Assembly (NCBI GenBank): GCA_964432925.1
Contig: CAYSPM010000014.1
Location: 1 to 29,383, forward strand
DNA from: CAYNTC01 sp964432925
Lineage (GTDB): Bacteria; Planctomycetota; Phycisphaerae; Sedimentisphaerales; Anaerobacaceae
Length of the DNA: 29,383 nt
Direction: 5' to 3'
Shown here: positions 21,139 through 29,383 of the stretch, piece by piece
Layout: each line of letters opens with the position of its first letter
Numbering within the stretch: the first letter of the stretch is position 1
Position numbers and translations under genes: made by a program
The notes under the pieces: model-generated
Told to the model about the DNA's origin: nothing
Database searches by the model: none
The model's input: only the letters and a program-made list of their open reading frames with translations

Positions 21139-22322
21139 GACCGACAGATAATATCGAAAAGTTGATTCAAAAACTTCGTTATGATGCCAGTGCCGAGACG
21201 CACGATAAAATCCTTGGCAATGTCATGCAGGTACTGGATGAGGTTGAAAAAGAAAAACAAGGCGCAGCTGCGCCAAATATATGGAGAACTATCATGAGAA
21301 GCAAAATAACAAAAATCGCAGCCGCTGCAGTCATCGTTATTGCGGTGGTGTTAGCTATACATCAGCTTGGTAGTCCCTTTGTTGCGGGGACGCCGACATT
21401 TGCCCAGGTAGTCCAGCCTATCCTCAATGCCCAAACGGCGATATTGGACATCATTATCGGCGAAGAAGAAGCAGATGCGCCGGTCATTCACGATATGATC
21501 ATGGGTTCGCGAATCAGAAGGACTTTATCAAATATGAAAGGTGTTGTTAGCATCATTGACCTGGAAACTGGGAGGATTCTCACCCTCGATTCTGGAAAAA
21601 CAGAGGCGGCATATATTGATTTGAAAGGCCTGCCATCGATACCCAACTATATGGACAGGCTGCGAAACGTCATCACGAAATTGCAGGACAGTCCTCACTT
21701 CGTGGTTGAAGAACTTGGCATCCAGGAATTCAACGGCCAGAGGCTCATCGGCTTTCGCGCAAGTCATCCCAGGGTCGAAATATCGATCTGGGCTGATCCT
21801 GAGACTGCCCTTCCTGTGCGTATCGAACAGATAAGCGGACAGATGCAGGTCATTTGCAAGGACTTGCAGTTCGATGTCCCCATGGATGAGTCGCTATTTA
21901 GTATGGATGTGCCGGAGGGTTATTCGCTGCAGCAGACAGAACTTGATTTGCATGGGGCTACCGAAGAGGACTTCATCGACGGCCTTCGCATAATGGCGGA
22001 AAATTTCGGAGACGGCTACTTCCCTGAAGGTGTCGCTGTAGAAGATTACCTGAGGCAAGCGCCAGTTATGGCTGAGAAATTAGAAGAACTGGGCCTATCT
22101 GAAGAAGAACAGACCGAGCTTGGACTAAAATTGCAGAATTATTTGTTGTTCATCCGATTTTTCAAGGGCGAGGGCGAGTGGCATTATGCTGGAAAGGATG
22201 TAAAACTTGGCGATGCTGAGACGCCAATTTTCTGGTATCAGCCTAAAGACTCAGAAACCTACCGCGTAATCTACGGCGATCTGCATGTTGAAGATGTGGC
22301 ATCGGATAACTTGCCAGAGTGA
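21135..22322 (+). CDS. Membrane-anchored LolA-like protein, probable anti-sigma partner
   Basis: A 395-residue protein. A cytosolic N-terminal part (1-57) is helical and charged, one membrane helix covers about 61-78 (IAAAAVIVIAVVLAI), and the remaining 310 residues should lie outside the inner membrane. Positions about 90-265 resemble LolA/LolB or MucB-like beta-sheet domains (RLIGFRASHPRVEISIWADP, LPVRIEQISGQ), often found next to planctomycete ECF factors. A C-terminal acidic region follows (EDYLRQAPVMAEKLEELGLS, GEWHYAGKDVKLGD). Translational coupling to the sigma gene by ATGA and the topology support an anti-sigma role. The N-terminal domain has no HxxxCxxC zinc motif. Role inferred, not proven. 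Confidence 0.75.
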   Translation: MRPTDNIEKLIQKLRYDASAETHDKILGNVMQVLDEVEKEKQGAAAPNIWRTIMRSKITKIAAAAVIVIAVVLAIHQLGSPFVAGTPTFAQVVQPILNAQTAILDIIIGEEEADAPVIHDMIMGSRIRRTLSNMKGVVSIIDLETGRILTLDSGKTEAAYIDLKGLPSIPNYMDRLRNVITKLQDSPHFVVEELGIQEFNGQRLIGFRASHPRVEISIWADPETALPVRIEQISGQMQVICKDLQFDVPMDESLFSMDVPEGYSLQQTELDLHGATEEDFIDGLRIMAENFGDGYFPEGVAVEDYLRQAPVMAEKLEELGLSEEEQTELGLKLQNYLLFIRFFKGEGEWHYAGKDVKLGDAETPIFWYQPKDSETYRVIYGDLHVEDVASDNLPE

Positions 22323-22352
22323 GTGTTTGATAAAAATAGTATTCGCTATAGA

Positions 22353-22381
22353 GGTCGGGCAATTATTGTTCGGCCTTTTTT
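22353..22381 (+). terminator. intrinsic terminator after the sigma/anti-sigma pair
   Basis: GGTCGGGCAA and TTGTTCGGCC form a 10-bp stem (three G-U pairs) around a 3-base loop, followed by six T. It lies 30 bp after the stop codon of the LolA-like gene, and ends that operon before the pyrophosphatase gene. Confidence 0.85.
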
Positions 22382-22449
22382 ATGCGCCATGTCTTCCGAT
22401 ATTTCGTGACTTATTGAAAAACTTCACAAAAACATGTATAAAACCGAAT

Positions 22450-23094
22450 ATGAAGCACAGAATTCTTGTTGCCACCAGTAATCCTGGAAAGATGGCCGAA
22501 TTAAAGGCGATGCTTGATTTTAATGTTGAATGGTTCAGCCTTTCTGAGTTTACGGATATCGCAGAGATAAGAGAGGACGGCATTACGTTTGTTGAGAATG
22601 CACGCAAAAAGGCCACCGGTTATGCAAAGGCGACGGGCCTGTGGACGATTGCAGATGACTCTGGCCTGGTCGTGGACGCCCTTGACGGTGCGCCGGGTGT
22701 GAAATCGGCGAGATTCTCAGGCGAAAAACTGCCAGATGAAGACAGGACACTAATAGACCATAGAAACATTGCAAAAGTGCTGAAACTTCTCGAAGGTGTA
22801 TCAACGGAAAAAAGGACGGCAAGATTTGTCTGTTGTCTATGTCTGGCGCAGCCTGAAAGAATCATTGCTGAAACCATAGGGACATTAGAAGGTCTGATAA
22901 CCAACAAAGAGATTGGCACAAATGGCTTTGGCTACGATCCAATTTTCTTTGTTCCGACGTTAAACAAAACTGTTGGACAATTAACTGCCGAGGAAAAAAA
23001 TGCAATTTCTCACCGTGGCAATGCTATCCGAAAACTTAAGCCCCTACTTAACAAGCTCTTAGAACAGTATAAAAAATCTGAATTCCTATTTTGA
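22450..23094 (+). CDS. rdgB: XTP/dITP (non-canonical purine NTP) pyrophosphatase
   Basis: Hydrolyses XTP, ITP and dITP to monophosphates so that deaminated purines do not enter DNA or RNA. The 214-residue product is of normal size. Motifs: ATSNPGKMAELKAML at the N-terminus (triphosphate binding), FVENARKKA, ADDSGLVVDAL with the catalytic aspartates, GVKSARFSG, GFGYDPIFFVP and ISHRGNAIRKL. I start at MKHRILVATSN; the frame is open upstream but nothing there is family-like. No clear ribosome site is visible. A C-terminal tail of about fifteen residues (LLEQYKKSEFLF) is extra. It follows the terminator and precedes topA by 134 bp. Confidence 0.95.
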   Translation: MKHRILVATSNPGKMAELKAMLDFNVEWFSLSEFTDIAEIREDGITFVENARKKATGYAKATGLWTIADDSGLVVDALDGAPGVKSARFSGEKLPDEDRTLIDHRNIAKVLKLLEGVSTEKRTARFVCCLCLAQPERIIAETIGTLEGLITNKEIGTNGFGYDPIFFVPTLNKTVGQLTAEEKNAISHRGNAIRKLKPLLNKLLEQYKKSEFLF

Positions 23095-23095
23095 C

Positions 23096-23124
23096 TTGAC
23101 ATCTCTCTTACTCACCTGTATTTG
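23096..23124 (+). promoter_or_regulatory. candidate topA promoter
   Basis: A consensus TTGACA begins 2 bases after the pyrophosphatase stop, with TATTTG after 17 bp. The -10 element is poor, so support is moderate at best. A start here would leave a leader of about 100 nt before topA. Confidence 0.35.
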
Positions 23125-23228
23125 TCCAATGCTTAATGTGTCGTTGAAACTCGCCGATAAGGGCTTAATGTATCATTTAGGGTCTTGAGCTTGGTTGAAA
23201 GCCAGGATTAAAAAAAATCGTTTCTAAT

Positions 23229-25598
23229 ATGGCAAAGTCGAATTCGAAAAAATCGCTGGTTATTGTCGAATCGCCGGCCAAGGCGAGAACAATAAACAAA
23301 TACCTTGGCTCGGACTTTGAAGTTAAGGCCTCGATGGGTCACGTGCGCGATCTGCCTTCGAAGGGCCTTAATGTCGATCTCGAGAATAACTTCGAGCCCA
23401 CCTACGAGGTAATGCCCGGCAAAAAGCGGACTGTGACATTTCTCAAGGCTGCGGCAAAGAAATGTGACAAGCTTTTCTTAGCGACTGACCTTGACCGGGA
23501 AGGTGAAGCAATCGCCTGGCACTTGGCGCAAATCCTCGGTGTATCAAAGGAAAAGATTTACCGCGTAATCTTCAACGCTATAACCAAATCTACAATTCAA
23601 CATGCCTTTTCTGAGCCAGGCAGAATAGATATGGACAAAGTATCGGCTCAACAAACTCGGCGAATTCTGGACCGTATCGTAGGTTATCAGATAAGTCCGC
23701 TACTATGGAAAAAAGTCACGCGGGGACTGTCAGCCGGACGTGTACAATCTGTCGCCGTCAAAATTATAGTCGAGAAAGAGCGTCTAATCCGTGACTTCAA
23801 GCCGGAGGAATACTGGCTAATCCCCGCAGTCTTTAGCACCGACCAAGTAAATGACTACAGCCAGGAGTGGCTCGACTTCATAGGGCGTCAGGTTGATGAT
23901 AATAAAGGTCCCAACGTCGCAGAACAAAGCAAGTGGCTGATTCAGCACAATGCCTTTAAGGCTGAGCTACATAAAATAGGCGATGAGAAATTCAAGGCCT
24001 CTAACAGAGAAGAAGCTGAAAAGATATTTAGCGCGCTTAAGCAGGCTGACTTCAAGATTGCCGATGTAGAAACAAAAGAATCGGTGTCGAGACCTTCGGC
24101 ACCATTTATCACCAGTACATTGCAGCAGGCTGCTGCAAATCGTCTGGGCTTTAGCGCCAAACGGACCATGTTAGTAGCTCAGCAGCTTTATGAGGGTATC
24201 GACCTGGGTTCGATGGGCTCACTCGGGCTCATTACGTACATGAGGACCGATAGCACCCATTTGTCAGGCGAGGCTGTCAGCGAAGCGCGAAACTACATCA
24301 AGACAAATCTTGGCTCCAATTACCTGCCAGAACAAGCAAGAGTATATACATCAAAGAAGAATGCTCAGCAGGCGCATGAAGCGATCCGGCCAACGGATGT
24401 GGACCTCACACCGAATGAGATAAAAAATTTCCTGACCGATGAGCAGTTCAAGCTGTATGATCTTATCTGGCGGCGTTTTGTTGCCTGTCAGATGGAATCG
24501 GCTAAATGGGGTGTAACGACCTTAAATGTCGTAGCTGATACACCGCTTGGACAATGCTGGTATAAAACCACGGGAAGAGTGCTTATCTTTGATGGTTTCA
24601 CGAGGGTCTGGCTGGTCTCATCAAGCGAACAACGATTGCCCACCGTAAAAGTGGGGCAGAGGTTGGCAGTGATTGACGTCGGATGCGAGCAGCATTTTAC
24701 GAAACCACCAGCCCGCTATACCGAAGCGGCACTTGTAAAGGCCCTTGAAAAAGAAGGTATTGGGCGACCAAGCACATACGCGGCAATAATAAGCACGATC
24801 CAGGGCCGTAGGTACGTTGAGCAAAGGGATAAAAAATTCTTCGCCACCGACCTTGGCGAGATAGTCACCGATAAGCTCAATGAGTACTTCCCTAAAATAA
24901 TGGATATTGCTTTTACTCGCTATATGGAAGAGCAGCTCGACAAGATAGAAGAGCAGCATCTTGACTGGCTGGGTGTACTGAAGGATTTTTATGAGCCGTT
25001 CAAACATAACCTCGAGACAGCGCAAAAGCAGATGAAGCATGCCAAAGCTGAGGTCACTCCGAGCGAGTACCAGTGTCCCAATTGTGGTGAGCAGCTTGTT
25101 TATAAACTGGGCAAAAATGGTAAGTTTTTGAGCTGCTCAGCGTATCCGGAATGCAAGTTCGCCAGCCCCTGTGACAAGGACGGCAAGATGATCGAACAGA
25201 AGCAGAGCGAGCACAAATGCCCGGTTTGTGGTAAGCCCATGATCTACAGGACCGGGCGGTATGGTCAGTTCATCGGTTGTAGTGACTATCCGAATTGCAA
25301 AACAACTCTTAGGCTGGATAAGGAGGGTAATATTCTACCACCAAAGCCACCGCCTGAGTCCACGGGTATTAAGTGCCATAAGTGCAAGAACGGCGAACTT
25401 GTAATAAGACAAAGCAAGAGAGGTCCTTTTCTGGGTTGCAGCAGATTCCCCAAGTGCAAAACCATCGTCAGTATCAAGGAACAGGAGCGTTTAAAGGAAT
25501 TGCAGTCAGCCGGAAAGTGGCCGCCTCAGACGCTTGAGCAGGCTGAGCAAATTCTGGGCAGGAAAGCAACTAAAAAATCTCTAACTGCTAAAAAGTAA
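23229..25598 (+). CDS. topA: DNA topoisomerase I
   Basis: A type IA topoisomerase of 789 residues that relaxes negative supercoils. The Toprim domain opens with LVIVESPAKARTINKYLG, and ATDLDREGEAIAWHLAQILG holds the metal-binding DxD region. The catalytic tyrosine is Tyr337 in GLITYMRTDSTHLS. KVTRGLSAGRVQSVAVK and EGIGRPSTYAAIISTIQ are further family blocks. Three C-terminal zinc ribbons follow from about residue 615: CPNCGEQL..CSAYPEC, CPVCGKPM..CSDYPNC and CHKCKNGE..CSRFPKC, each four-cysteine. The tail is lysine-rich. No strong ribosome site is visible before the ATG. Length and domain order are normal. Confidence 0.97.
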   Translation: MAKSNSKKSLVIVESPAKARTINKYLGSDFEVKASMGHVRDLPSKGLNVDLENNFEPTYEVMPGKKRTVTFLKAAAKKCDKLFLATDLDREGEAIAWHLAQILGVSKEKIYRVIFNAITKSTIQHAFSEPGRIDMDKVSAQQTRRILDRIVGYQISPLLWKKVTRGLSAGRVQSVAVKIIVEKERLIRDFKPEEYWLIPAVFSTDQVNDYSQEWLDFIGRQVDDNKGPNVAEQSKWLIQHNAFKAELHKIGDEKFKASNREEAEKIFSALKQADFKIADVETKESVSRPSAPFITSTLQQAAANRLGFSAKRTMLVAQQLYEGIDLGSMGSLGLITYMRTDSTHLSGEAVSEARNYIKTNLGSNYLPEQARVYTSKKNAQQAHEAIRPTDVDLTPNEIKNFLTDEQFKLYDLIWRRFVACQMESAKWGVTTLNVVADTPLGQCWYKTTGRVLIFDGFTRVWLVSSSEQRLPTVKVGQRLAVIDVGCEQHFTKPPARYTEAALVKALEKEGIGRPSTYAAIISTIQGRRYVEQRDKKFFATDLGEIVTDKLNEYFPKIMDIAFTRYMEEQLDKIEEQHLDWLGVLKDFYEPFKHNLETAQKQMKHAKAEVTPSEYQCPNCGEQLVYKLGKNGKFLSCSAYPECKFASPCDKDGKMIEQKQSEHKCPVCGKPMIYRTGRYGQFIGCSDYPNCKTTLRLDKEGNILPPKPPPESTGIKCHKCKNGELVIRQSKRGPFLGCSRFPKCKTIVSIKEQERLKELQSAGKWPPQTLEQAEQILGRKATKKSLTAKK

Positions 25599-25654
25599 CA
25601 CCAATCAGCCTCGCGGTGCATTATACTGATTGTGAATAATCAATGCGCTTATTC

Positions 25655-25837
25655 TTGTCATTTCGAGCGATTTAGCCTTTAGCCCTGAGCGAAGTCGAAG
25701 GGGAAGCGGAGTCGAGAAATCCCTCGGCTTTGCTCGGGACAGGTCTGTTTTTGAATAGATTTCTCCACTTCGCCCCTTAGGGGCTTCCATTCTCCGCAGC
25801 AGCGCTGCTGCGAAGGATGAATCGGTCGAAATGACAA
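25655..25837. repeat. 183-bp inverted-repeat element with nested palindromes
   Basis: It starts TTGTCATTTCGA (25655-25666) and ends TCGAAATGACAA (25826-25837), a perfect 12-bp terminal inverted repeat. Two head-to-head half units each run to GGAGTCGAGAAATC or, reversed, GATTTCTCCACTTC. Inside lie palindromes GCCCCTTAGGGGC (25772-25784) and GCAGCAGCGCTGCTGC (25796-25811). The second half contains an inverted copy (25786-25820) of the 35-bp unit found at 9347-9381. The element fills most of the topA-trkA spacer, contains no gene and looks like a miniature transposable or REP-like repeat. Confidence 0.75.
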
Positions 25838-25911
25838 AGGCGCAAATATCAAGCACAATTGGTATTACATACAACGCATTTAATTTATGGATTTTTATCT
25901 GAAGCATCTAC

Positions 25912-26613
25912 TCAAGTCAATTGAGGAGTCTTGATTGTGTCCTTAGCGGTAAGATAATCTGTGACCTTTTTGATATTTGCAGCAGTTGAAATCAAGAACA
26001 GTTCGTCACCTTCATTTATGATCTGGCTGCCTCTGGGGATTGAGAAATCTTCTTTTTGTTGGTTATACACCGCAATGAAAGTGCACTCAGAAGGAAAGTC
26101 ACGACTTCTTGCTAACTCCTCAATTTTTTTGCCGACTACCTTGCTATTTTTCGGCACCAGGACCACAAATATATTTGCTCTGCCACCACCTATAGTTGTG
26201 ATTTGGCGGACTTTGGGGTGCTCGATGTCTATCAACATTTGGTTGACCATCAGGTCTGTTACGCGAACGATTGCATTGACTTCTGCTACTTTATAAGCAT
26301 TCTCATAGTTAGGATCCCTCATCCGTACTATGATTTGTGGCACACCCAGACTCTTGGCGAGTATCGCGCAGGCAAGGTTTTCTGCGTCATTGGGTGTCGC
26401 GACAACAACCACATCTGCTTTTGCCATACCAGCTTCTCTAAGAACCTCAATACGCGTGGCGCTGCCATTGACAGCGATTACCCCCGAATCCGCATAAAGC
26501 TTGTCACAGACATCCTTATCGGGGTCAACCATCACGACATCGTGCTTATTCTCAAGCAGGCTGCGCACGAGCAGACCACCAACCATACCACCACCAGCTA
26601 CTACAATGTACAT
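25912..26613 (-). CDS. trkA: TrkA/KtrA-type potassium channel regulator
   Basis: The cytosolic nucleotide-binding gating subunit of the TrkH potassium uptake system. The 233-residue product has one RCK_N domain (VVAGGGMVGGLLVRSL, the Rossmann glycine motif, and VVMVDPDKD with the ribose-binding acid) to about residue 135, and one RCK_C domain (about 145-225, VVGKKIEELA, DELFLIS). E. coli TrkA has two such halves, so this is the single-unit KtrA-like size. The ATG has GGGAGG eight bases upstream. It lies 47 nt after trkH, on the same strand, so they are probably co-transcribed. Confidence 0.93.
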   Translation of the reverse strand: MYIVVAGGGMVGGLLVRSLLENKHDVVMVDPDKDVCDKLYADSGVIAVNGSATRIEVLREAGMAKADVVVVATPNDAENLACAILAKSLGVPQIIVRMRDPNYENAYKVAEVNAIVRVTDLMVNQMLIDIEHPKVRQITTIGGGRANIFVVLVPKNSKVVGKKIEELARSRDFPSECTFIAVYNQQKEDFSIPRGSQIINEGDELFLISTAANIKKVTDYLTAKDTIKTPQLT

Positions 26614-26660
26614 TTTTAAAACCTCCCATTATGTCAAATTTTCTTTTTTTGCAGACGTTA

Positions 26661-28187
26661 TTATCGCCAAGCCTTTCTGGAAAATATGAGCAGCACAGGT
26701 ATTATCTCTAACCTCCCGGCCAGCATACCAAATATATAAGTAAGTTTAACAACCGGATGTATATCTATCATGTCCTGGACAGAAATATAGCATGGGCCAA
26801 TGTTGCCCAGGGCAGAAAACATGCCTGAAAATGATTCTAAAGTCCCTTGATTTGAAAATAGTGCGGTGACTCCGCCGCCGATAACCAGCATCGCAATCCA
26901 GGTGAAGAAAAGGGCAGCTACTCTGTGGATTTCACGGTCTGGGACTATCTTATTGTCGATAACCAGGCCGGCTGATGTTCTGCCGCCGACTCTTACTTTG
27001 AACAATTCTCTTACCATAAGACGATTCAATATAGCGATTCGCAGGACTTTGAAACCACCGCCGGTTGAACCCACGCAACCTCCGATCACCATCATAATAA
27101 GAAACAACTGTTTGGACAAAGCTCCGAAAAAATCAGAACCAATATCCTTCGTCCCAAAGCCCGTGGTGGTCAGTACGGAAATGACCTGAAATATGCTGTA
27201 TCTAAATGTTCGCTCAACCTCAGCCGGCTCTATAGCCTTGCCTCGTGTGAAGATAGCCTGCACTGCGCCAGTTTTAATCAGATGGTCAATCATGATGATG
27301 GCTATAAAGGCTGTTAGCAGTCTCCACCAGTATCGAACTTCGATGTTGTCCCACAGAGCCTTAAAGTCCTTCGTCAGAACCCGATAATGTACAAGGAAGT
27401 TTATGCCGCCGAGCATCATTAAAAACGAGAGTGTATATTCTATGAGCCTGTAGTTTGGATGACCCGTAAGGCGGTAGAATTCTATGCTGGCATCATGTGG
27501 TGAGAAGCCACCAGTGGAAAGTGTGGTCAGCGCATGGCATATAGCGTCGAATACGGGCATTTTCTCGAGAGAAAGGACTACCACAGCCATTAAGGTAAAG
27601 CCTGCATATATCTGCCAGAGTATCTTGAGCGTATTGAAAAGACCTGGTGCTGGTCTGCCGGATGATATTTTATGGCTTTCTGCTCCGAAGATTTGATGGG
27701 CTCCACTTGCCCGAAAGGTGACTATTAGAAAGAACGAGAGAATGCCCAGCCCTCCGAGCCATTGAGTCAATGATCGCCAGAGGAGGATGCTTCTCGGCAT
27801 TTCATCCAGGCCGGAATAAATAGTGATACCGGTCGTGGTGAAACCGCTCATAGCCTCAAAGAATGCGTTCAGATAACCGGACCTGATACCTATCACAAAA
27901 GGCAAAGCCCCGAGGACCGAGGCGAAAATCCAGCCGAGCGCACACATGAGCATGGAACCGGTTGTGTCCAGCGTATATGGTTTAAGCAGCCTCCGCAGTG
28001 TGAACCCGATAACAAAGGAAATTGCAGCGGGCAATAAAAAAGCTACGGCTGTTCTGTAACCCTCACTGTACTTTCCCCAGTACAGGATTACAGCGATGAT
28101 GGGCAATAGGAGTACCAACCCCAAAATTTCAAGTAGATGTCCGATGAAATGAAAGACACAACTGACACGTTGAGATCTATTTCGCAT
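26661..28187 (-). CDS. trkH: Potassium uptake channel subunit TrkH
   Basis: An inner-membrane potassium transporter of 508 residues with four pore units. The selectivity-filter loops can be seen in order: FTTTGITIYSG, LTTLSTGGFSPHD, LTTTGFGTKDIGSD and SALGNIGPCYIS. GGCVGSTGGGFKVLRI and GRLEIIPVLLIFSR are also typical of TrkH. The N-terminus begins with a short basic segment before the first membrane helix. It is followed by trkA, its gating partner. The ATG has no strong ribosome site that I can see. Identification is firm. Confidence 0.95.
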   Translation of the reverse strand: MRNRSQRVSCVFHFIGHLLEILGLVLLLPIIAVILYWGKYSEGYRTAVAFLLPAAISFVIGFTLRRLLKPYTLDTTGSMLMCALGWIFASVLGALPFVIGIRSGYLNAFFEAMSGFTTTGITIYSGLDEMPRSILLWRSLTQWLGGLGILSFFLIVTFRASGAHQIFGAESHKISSGRPAPGLFNTLKILWQIYAGFTLMAVVVLSLEKMPVFDAICHALTTLSTGGFSPHDASIEFYRLTGHPNYRLIEYTLSFLMMLGGINFLVHYRVLTKDFKALWDNIEVRYWWRLLTAFIAIIMIDHLIKTGAVQAIFTRGKAIEPAEVERTFRYSIFQVISVLTTTGFGTKDIGSDFFGALSKQLFLIMMVIGGCVGSTGGGFKVLRIAILNRLMVRELFKVRVGGRTSAGLVIDNKIVPDREIHRVAALFFTWIAMLVIGGGVTALFSNQGTLESFSGMFSALGNIGPCYISVQDMIDIHPVVKLTYIFGMLAGRLEIIPVLLIFSRKAWR

Positions 28188-28264
28188 CCAGGATTCCGTA
28201 GTCTTGTGCCTATGTCACATGTATATATACCTGACATTTCTTATCGGTCTATTTCGTCTTTTAC

Positions 28265-29224
28265 TTAATTGGTTTTTTTGGCTTGTTGGCAGAACTTGCT
28301 CATAAGCTCCATAGCTTTATTTGTTCTTTCCATTGAGCCGTCCATCTTTGCGAAGGCATCGACAAGCTCTAATAGTTCCGGTGCTGGTTCGACTGAGCCG
28401 TAGTGGTGTGCGACGTTGACGATGGCTGCATCAAGGCCATATTCCATTGCCTTGGCCAGATAAGCTCTGCAGATGCCGATCTTACGTACCGGCAAGTCGC
28501 GAGCGCAGTTGCTTATTCCAAGCGAGCAGTGCAAACCTGTCATTGCTGGGTCACTCTTTATTTTTTTTACCGTCTCAAAGGTCCGGTAGGTATAGCCGGG
28601 TACATTCGGCTCCATCGGCATATCAATAGCAAGCGGAAATACCGTTGAGTCGAAGAATATCTGCTCCGGCTTGAAATCGTATTGACCAATCGCTTCCTCA
28701 AAAATCTGCTTGGCTAAAGAATACAATTCATCGACTGAATGCGAGCCGCCTGGACCGGTGGGCATCCCCTCGCTGACTAAAAGTCCAACGAATGAAAAGT
28801 TAAAATCCTTTTTTAGTGGCAACACGTTGTTCATCGTATAGGTCTTTACCGAGTTTATAAGCGGTGGTCGGATGGAGTCGGTGGAACTGTACCACTGTTT
28901 GAGCCCGGCTATCAAAACAGAATCGTTGCTGCTATCGATGCAGATAGGGACACCTTTGCCCCATTTCCTGACGAGCTTAACATACTCAGTCATCATATCA
29001 ACAGCAACCTGGGGATCATCCTCGCCGAATGCATCGAGATTAACTGCTATATAGTCCGCGTTATCAGCTACTTGGGATTGGATCAGGTCTATGATGGAGG
29101 CCAACGGCTCGCTCGGCACTTCATAGGCATCAGGTCCGCGTTTGGCCAACTGGCTCATCATCGTGCCGGTCTTTGGAATTGAGGCGTGGATTGATTCGCC
29201 TATAGTAATCAATGGACTTTTCAT
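28265..29224 (-). CDS. Pterin-binding methyltransferase-like protein (MeTr/DHPS fold)
   Basis: A 319-residue TIM-barrel protein of the pterin-binding family shared by dihydropteroate synthase, AcsE (methyltetrahydrofolate:corrinoid protein methyltransferase) and the MetH folate domain. Blocks: LITIGESIHASIPKTG at the N-terminus, DYIAVNLDAFGEDDP, VPICIDSSNDSVLIAGLK, LINSVKTY, LHCSLGISNCARDLP and AYLAKAMEYGLDAAIVNVAH. The GISN and IDSS motifs place it with the methyltransferases more than with DHPS. AGGGAT lies before the ATG. No corrinoid protein or acetyl-CoA synthase gene is within the window, so its methyl acceptor is unknown. It is upstream of trkH but with a 77-nt spacer. Confidence 0.82.
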   Translation of the reverse strand: MKSPLITIGESIHASIPKTGTMMSQLAKRGPDAYEVPSEPLASIIDLIQSQVADNADYIAVNLDAFGEDDPQVAVDMMTEYVKLVRKWGKGVPICIDSSNDSVLIAGLKQWYSSTDSIRPPLINSVKTYTMNNVLPLKKDFNFSFVGLLVSEGMPTGPGGSHSVDELYSLAKQIFEEAIGQYDFKPEQIFFDSTVFPLAIDMPMEPNVPGYTYRTFETVKKIKSDPAMTGLHCSLGISNCARDLPVRKIGICRAYLAKAMEYGLDAAIVNVAHHYGSVEPAPELLELVDAFAKMDGSMERTNKAMELMSKFCQQAKKTN

Positions 29225-29331
29225 GGTATCATCCCTAATATAAAGAGCTGCAAAGCATATATACCCAAGCAGAAATTAAGTGACTTTACTATTTGCTTTG
29301 AGTTATTTACTGGCTCTGTTGAAAAGATCGG

Positions 29332-29383
29332 TTGTCATTTCGACCGAAGCGTCCCTAAGGGACGCGGAGTGGAGAAATCTATT
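29332..29383 (+). repeat. copy of the TTGTCATTTCGA repeat cut by the window end
   Basis: It starts with the same 12-mer as the element at 25655 and reaches GGAGTGGAGAAATC, matching one half unit of that element. The centre is the 17-bp palindrome-like GCGTCCCTAAGGGACGC (29349-29365), whose core GTCCCTAAGGGAC also occurs at 9359-9371. It probably continues past the window. Confidence 0.7.

Noticed and set aside
25655..25837. Repeat region considered as a CRISPR array
   Set aside because: No regular repeat-spacer pattern; the repeats are inverted and nested, and no cas gene is present.

Overview
The window looks like a piece of a planctomycete genome, probably a Phycisphaerae/Sedimentisphaerales-type draft or metagenome assembly. 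The reasons are an ECF sigma factor coupled to a LolA-like membrane protein, an McsA/McsB pair in a Gram-negative-style genome, a DUF6485-type cysteine-rich protein, paired secreted GH51 enzymes, and many short palindromic repeats. The lineage is inferred from gene content only. No rRNA, tRNA, CRISPR array or prophage was recognised. One run of 100 N (9415-9514) marks a scaffold join.

Left part (1-11063, minus strand): after an AT-rich, probably foreign HAD phosphatase gene (230-1090) comes a seven-gene minus-strand cluster. In transcription order it reads rhaB (rhamnulokinase), a PHP-domain protein, a long MDR dehydrogenase with two Rossmann-like domains, rhaA (L-rhamnose isomerase), an NCS1-type permease, an LsrF-like aldolase/thiolase and an LsrE-like epimerase. 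RhaA and RhaB would give L-rhamnulose 1-phosphate, but no RhaD aldolase is present. An LsrF/LsrE pair, known from autoinducer-2 catabolism, sits where the aldolase is expected. This suggests a non-classical end to rhamnose catabolism and is the most interesting biology here. A good sigma70-type promoter and a palindromic candidate operator lie upstream of rhaB, next to a decayed IS3-family transposase.

Middle (11642-16187, plus strand): two tandem secreted GH51 alpha-L-arabinofuranosidases with intact catalytic glutamates, then a small zinc-ribbon gene broken by an amber codon, then a DUF6485-like gene. Arabinose release beside rhamnose use fits growth on pectin (rhamnogalacturonan I), but that is an inference.

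Right part: housekeeping genes mcsB, mcsA, a PTPS/QueD-family gene with Glu near the usual Cys position, coaD and a secreted alpha/beta hydrolase run on the minus strand. On the plus strand are the ECF sigma factor and its coupled membrane partner, a strong terminator, an XTP/dITP pyrophosphatase and topA. On the minus strand again are trkH-trkA potassium uptake and a pterin-binding methyltransferase-like protein.

Intergenic DNA is rich in small palindromes. One repeat family carries exchangeable palindromic cores and appears nested inside another. A separate 65-bp palindromic element has inserted in frame into rhaB.
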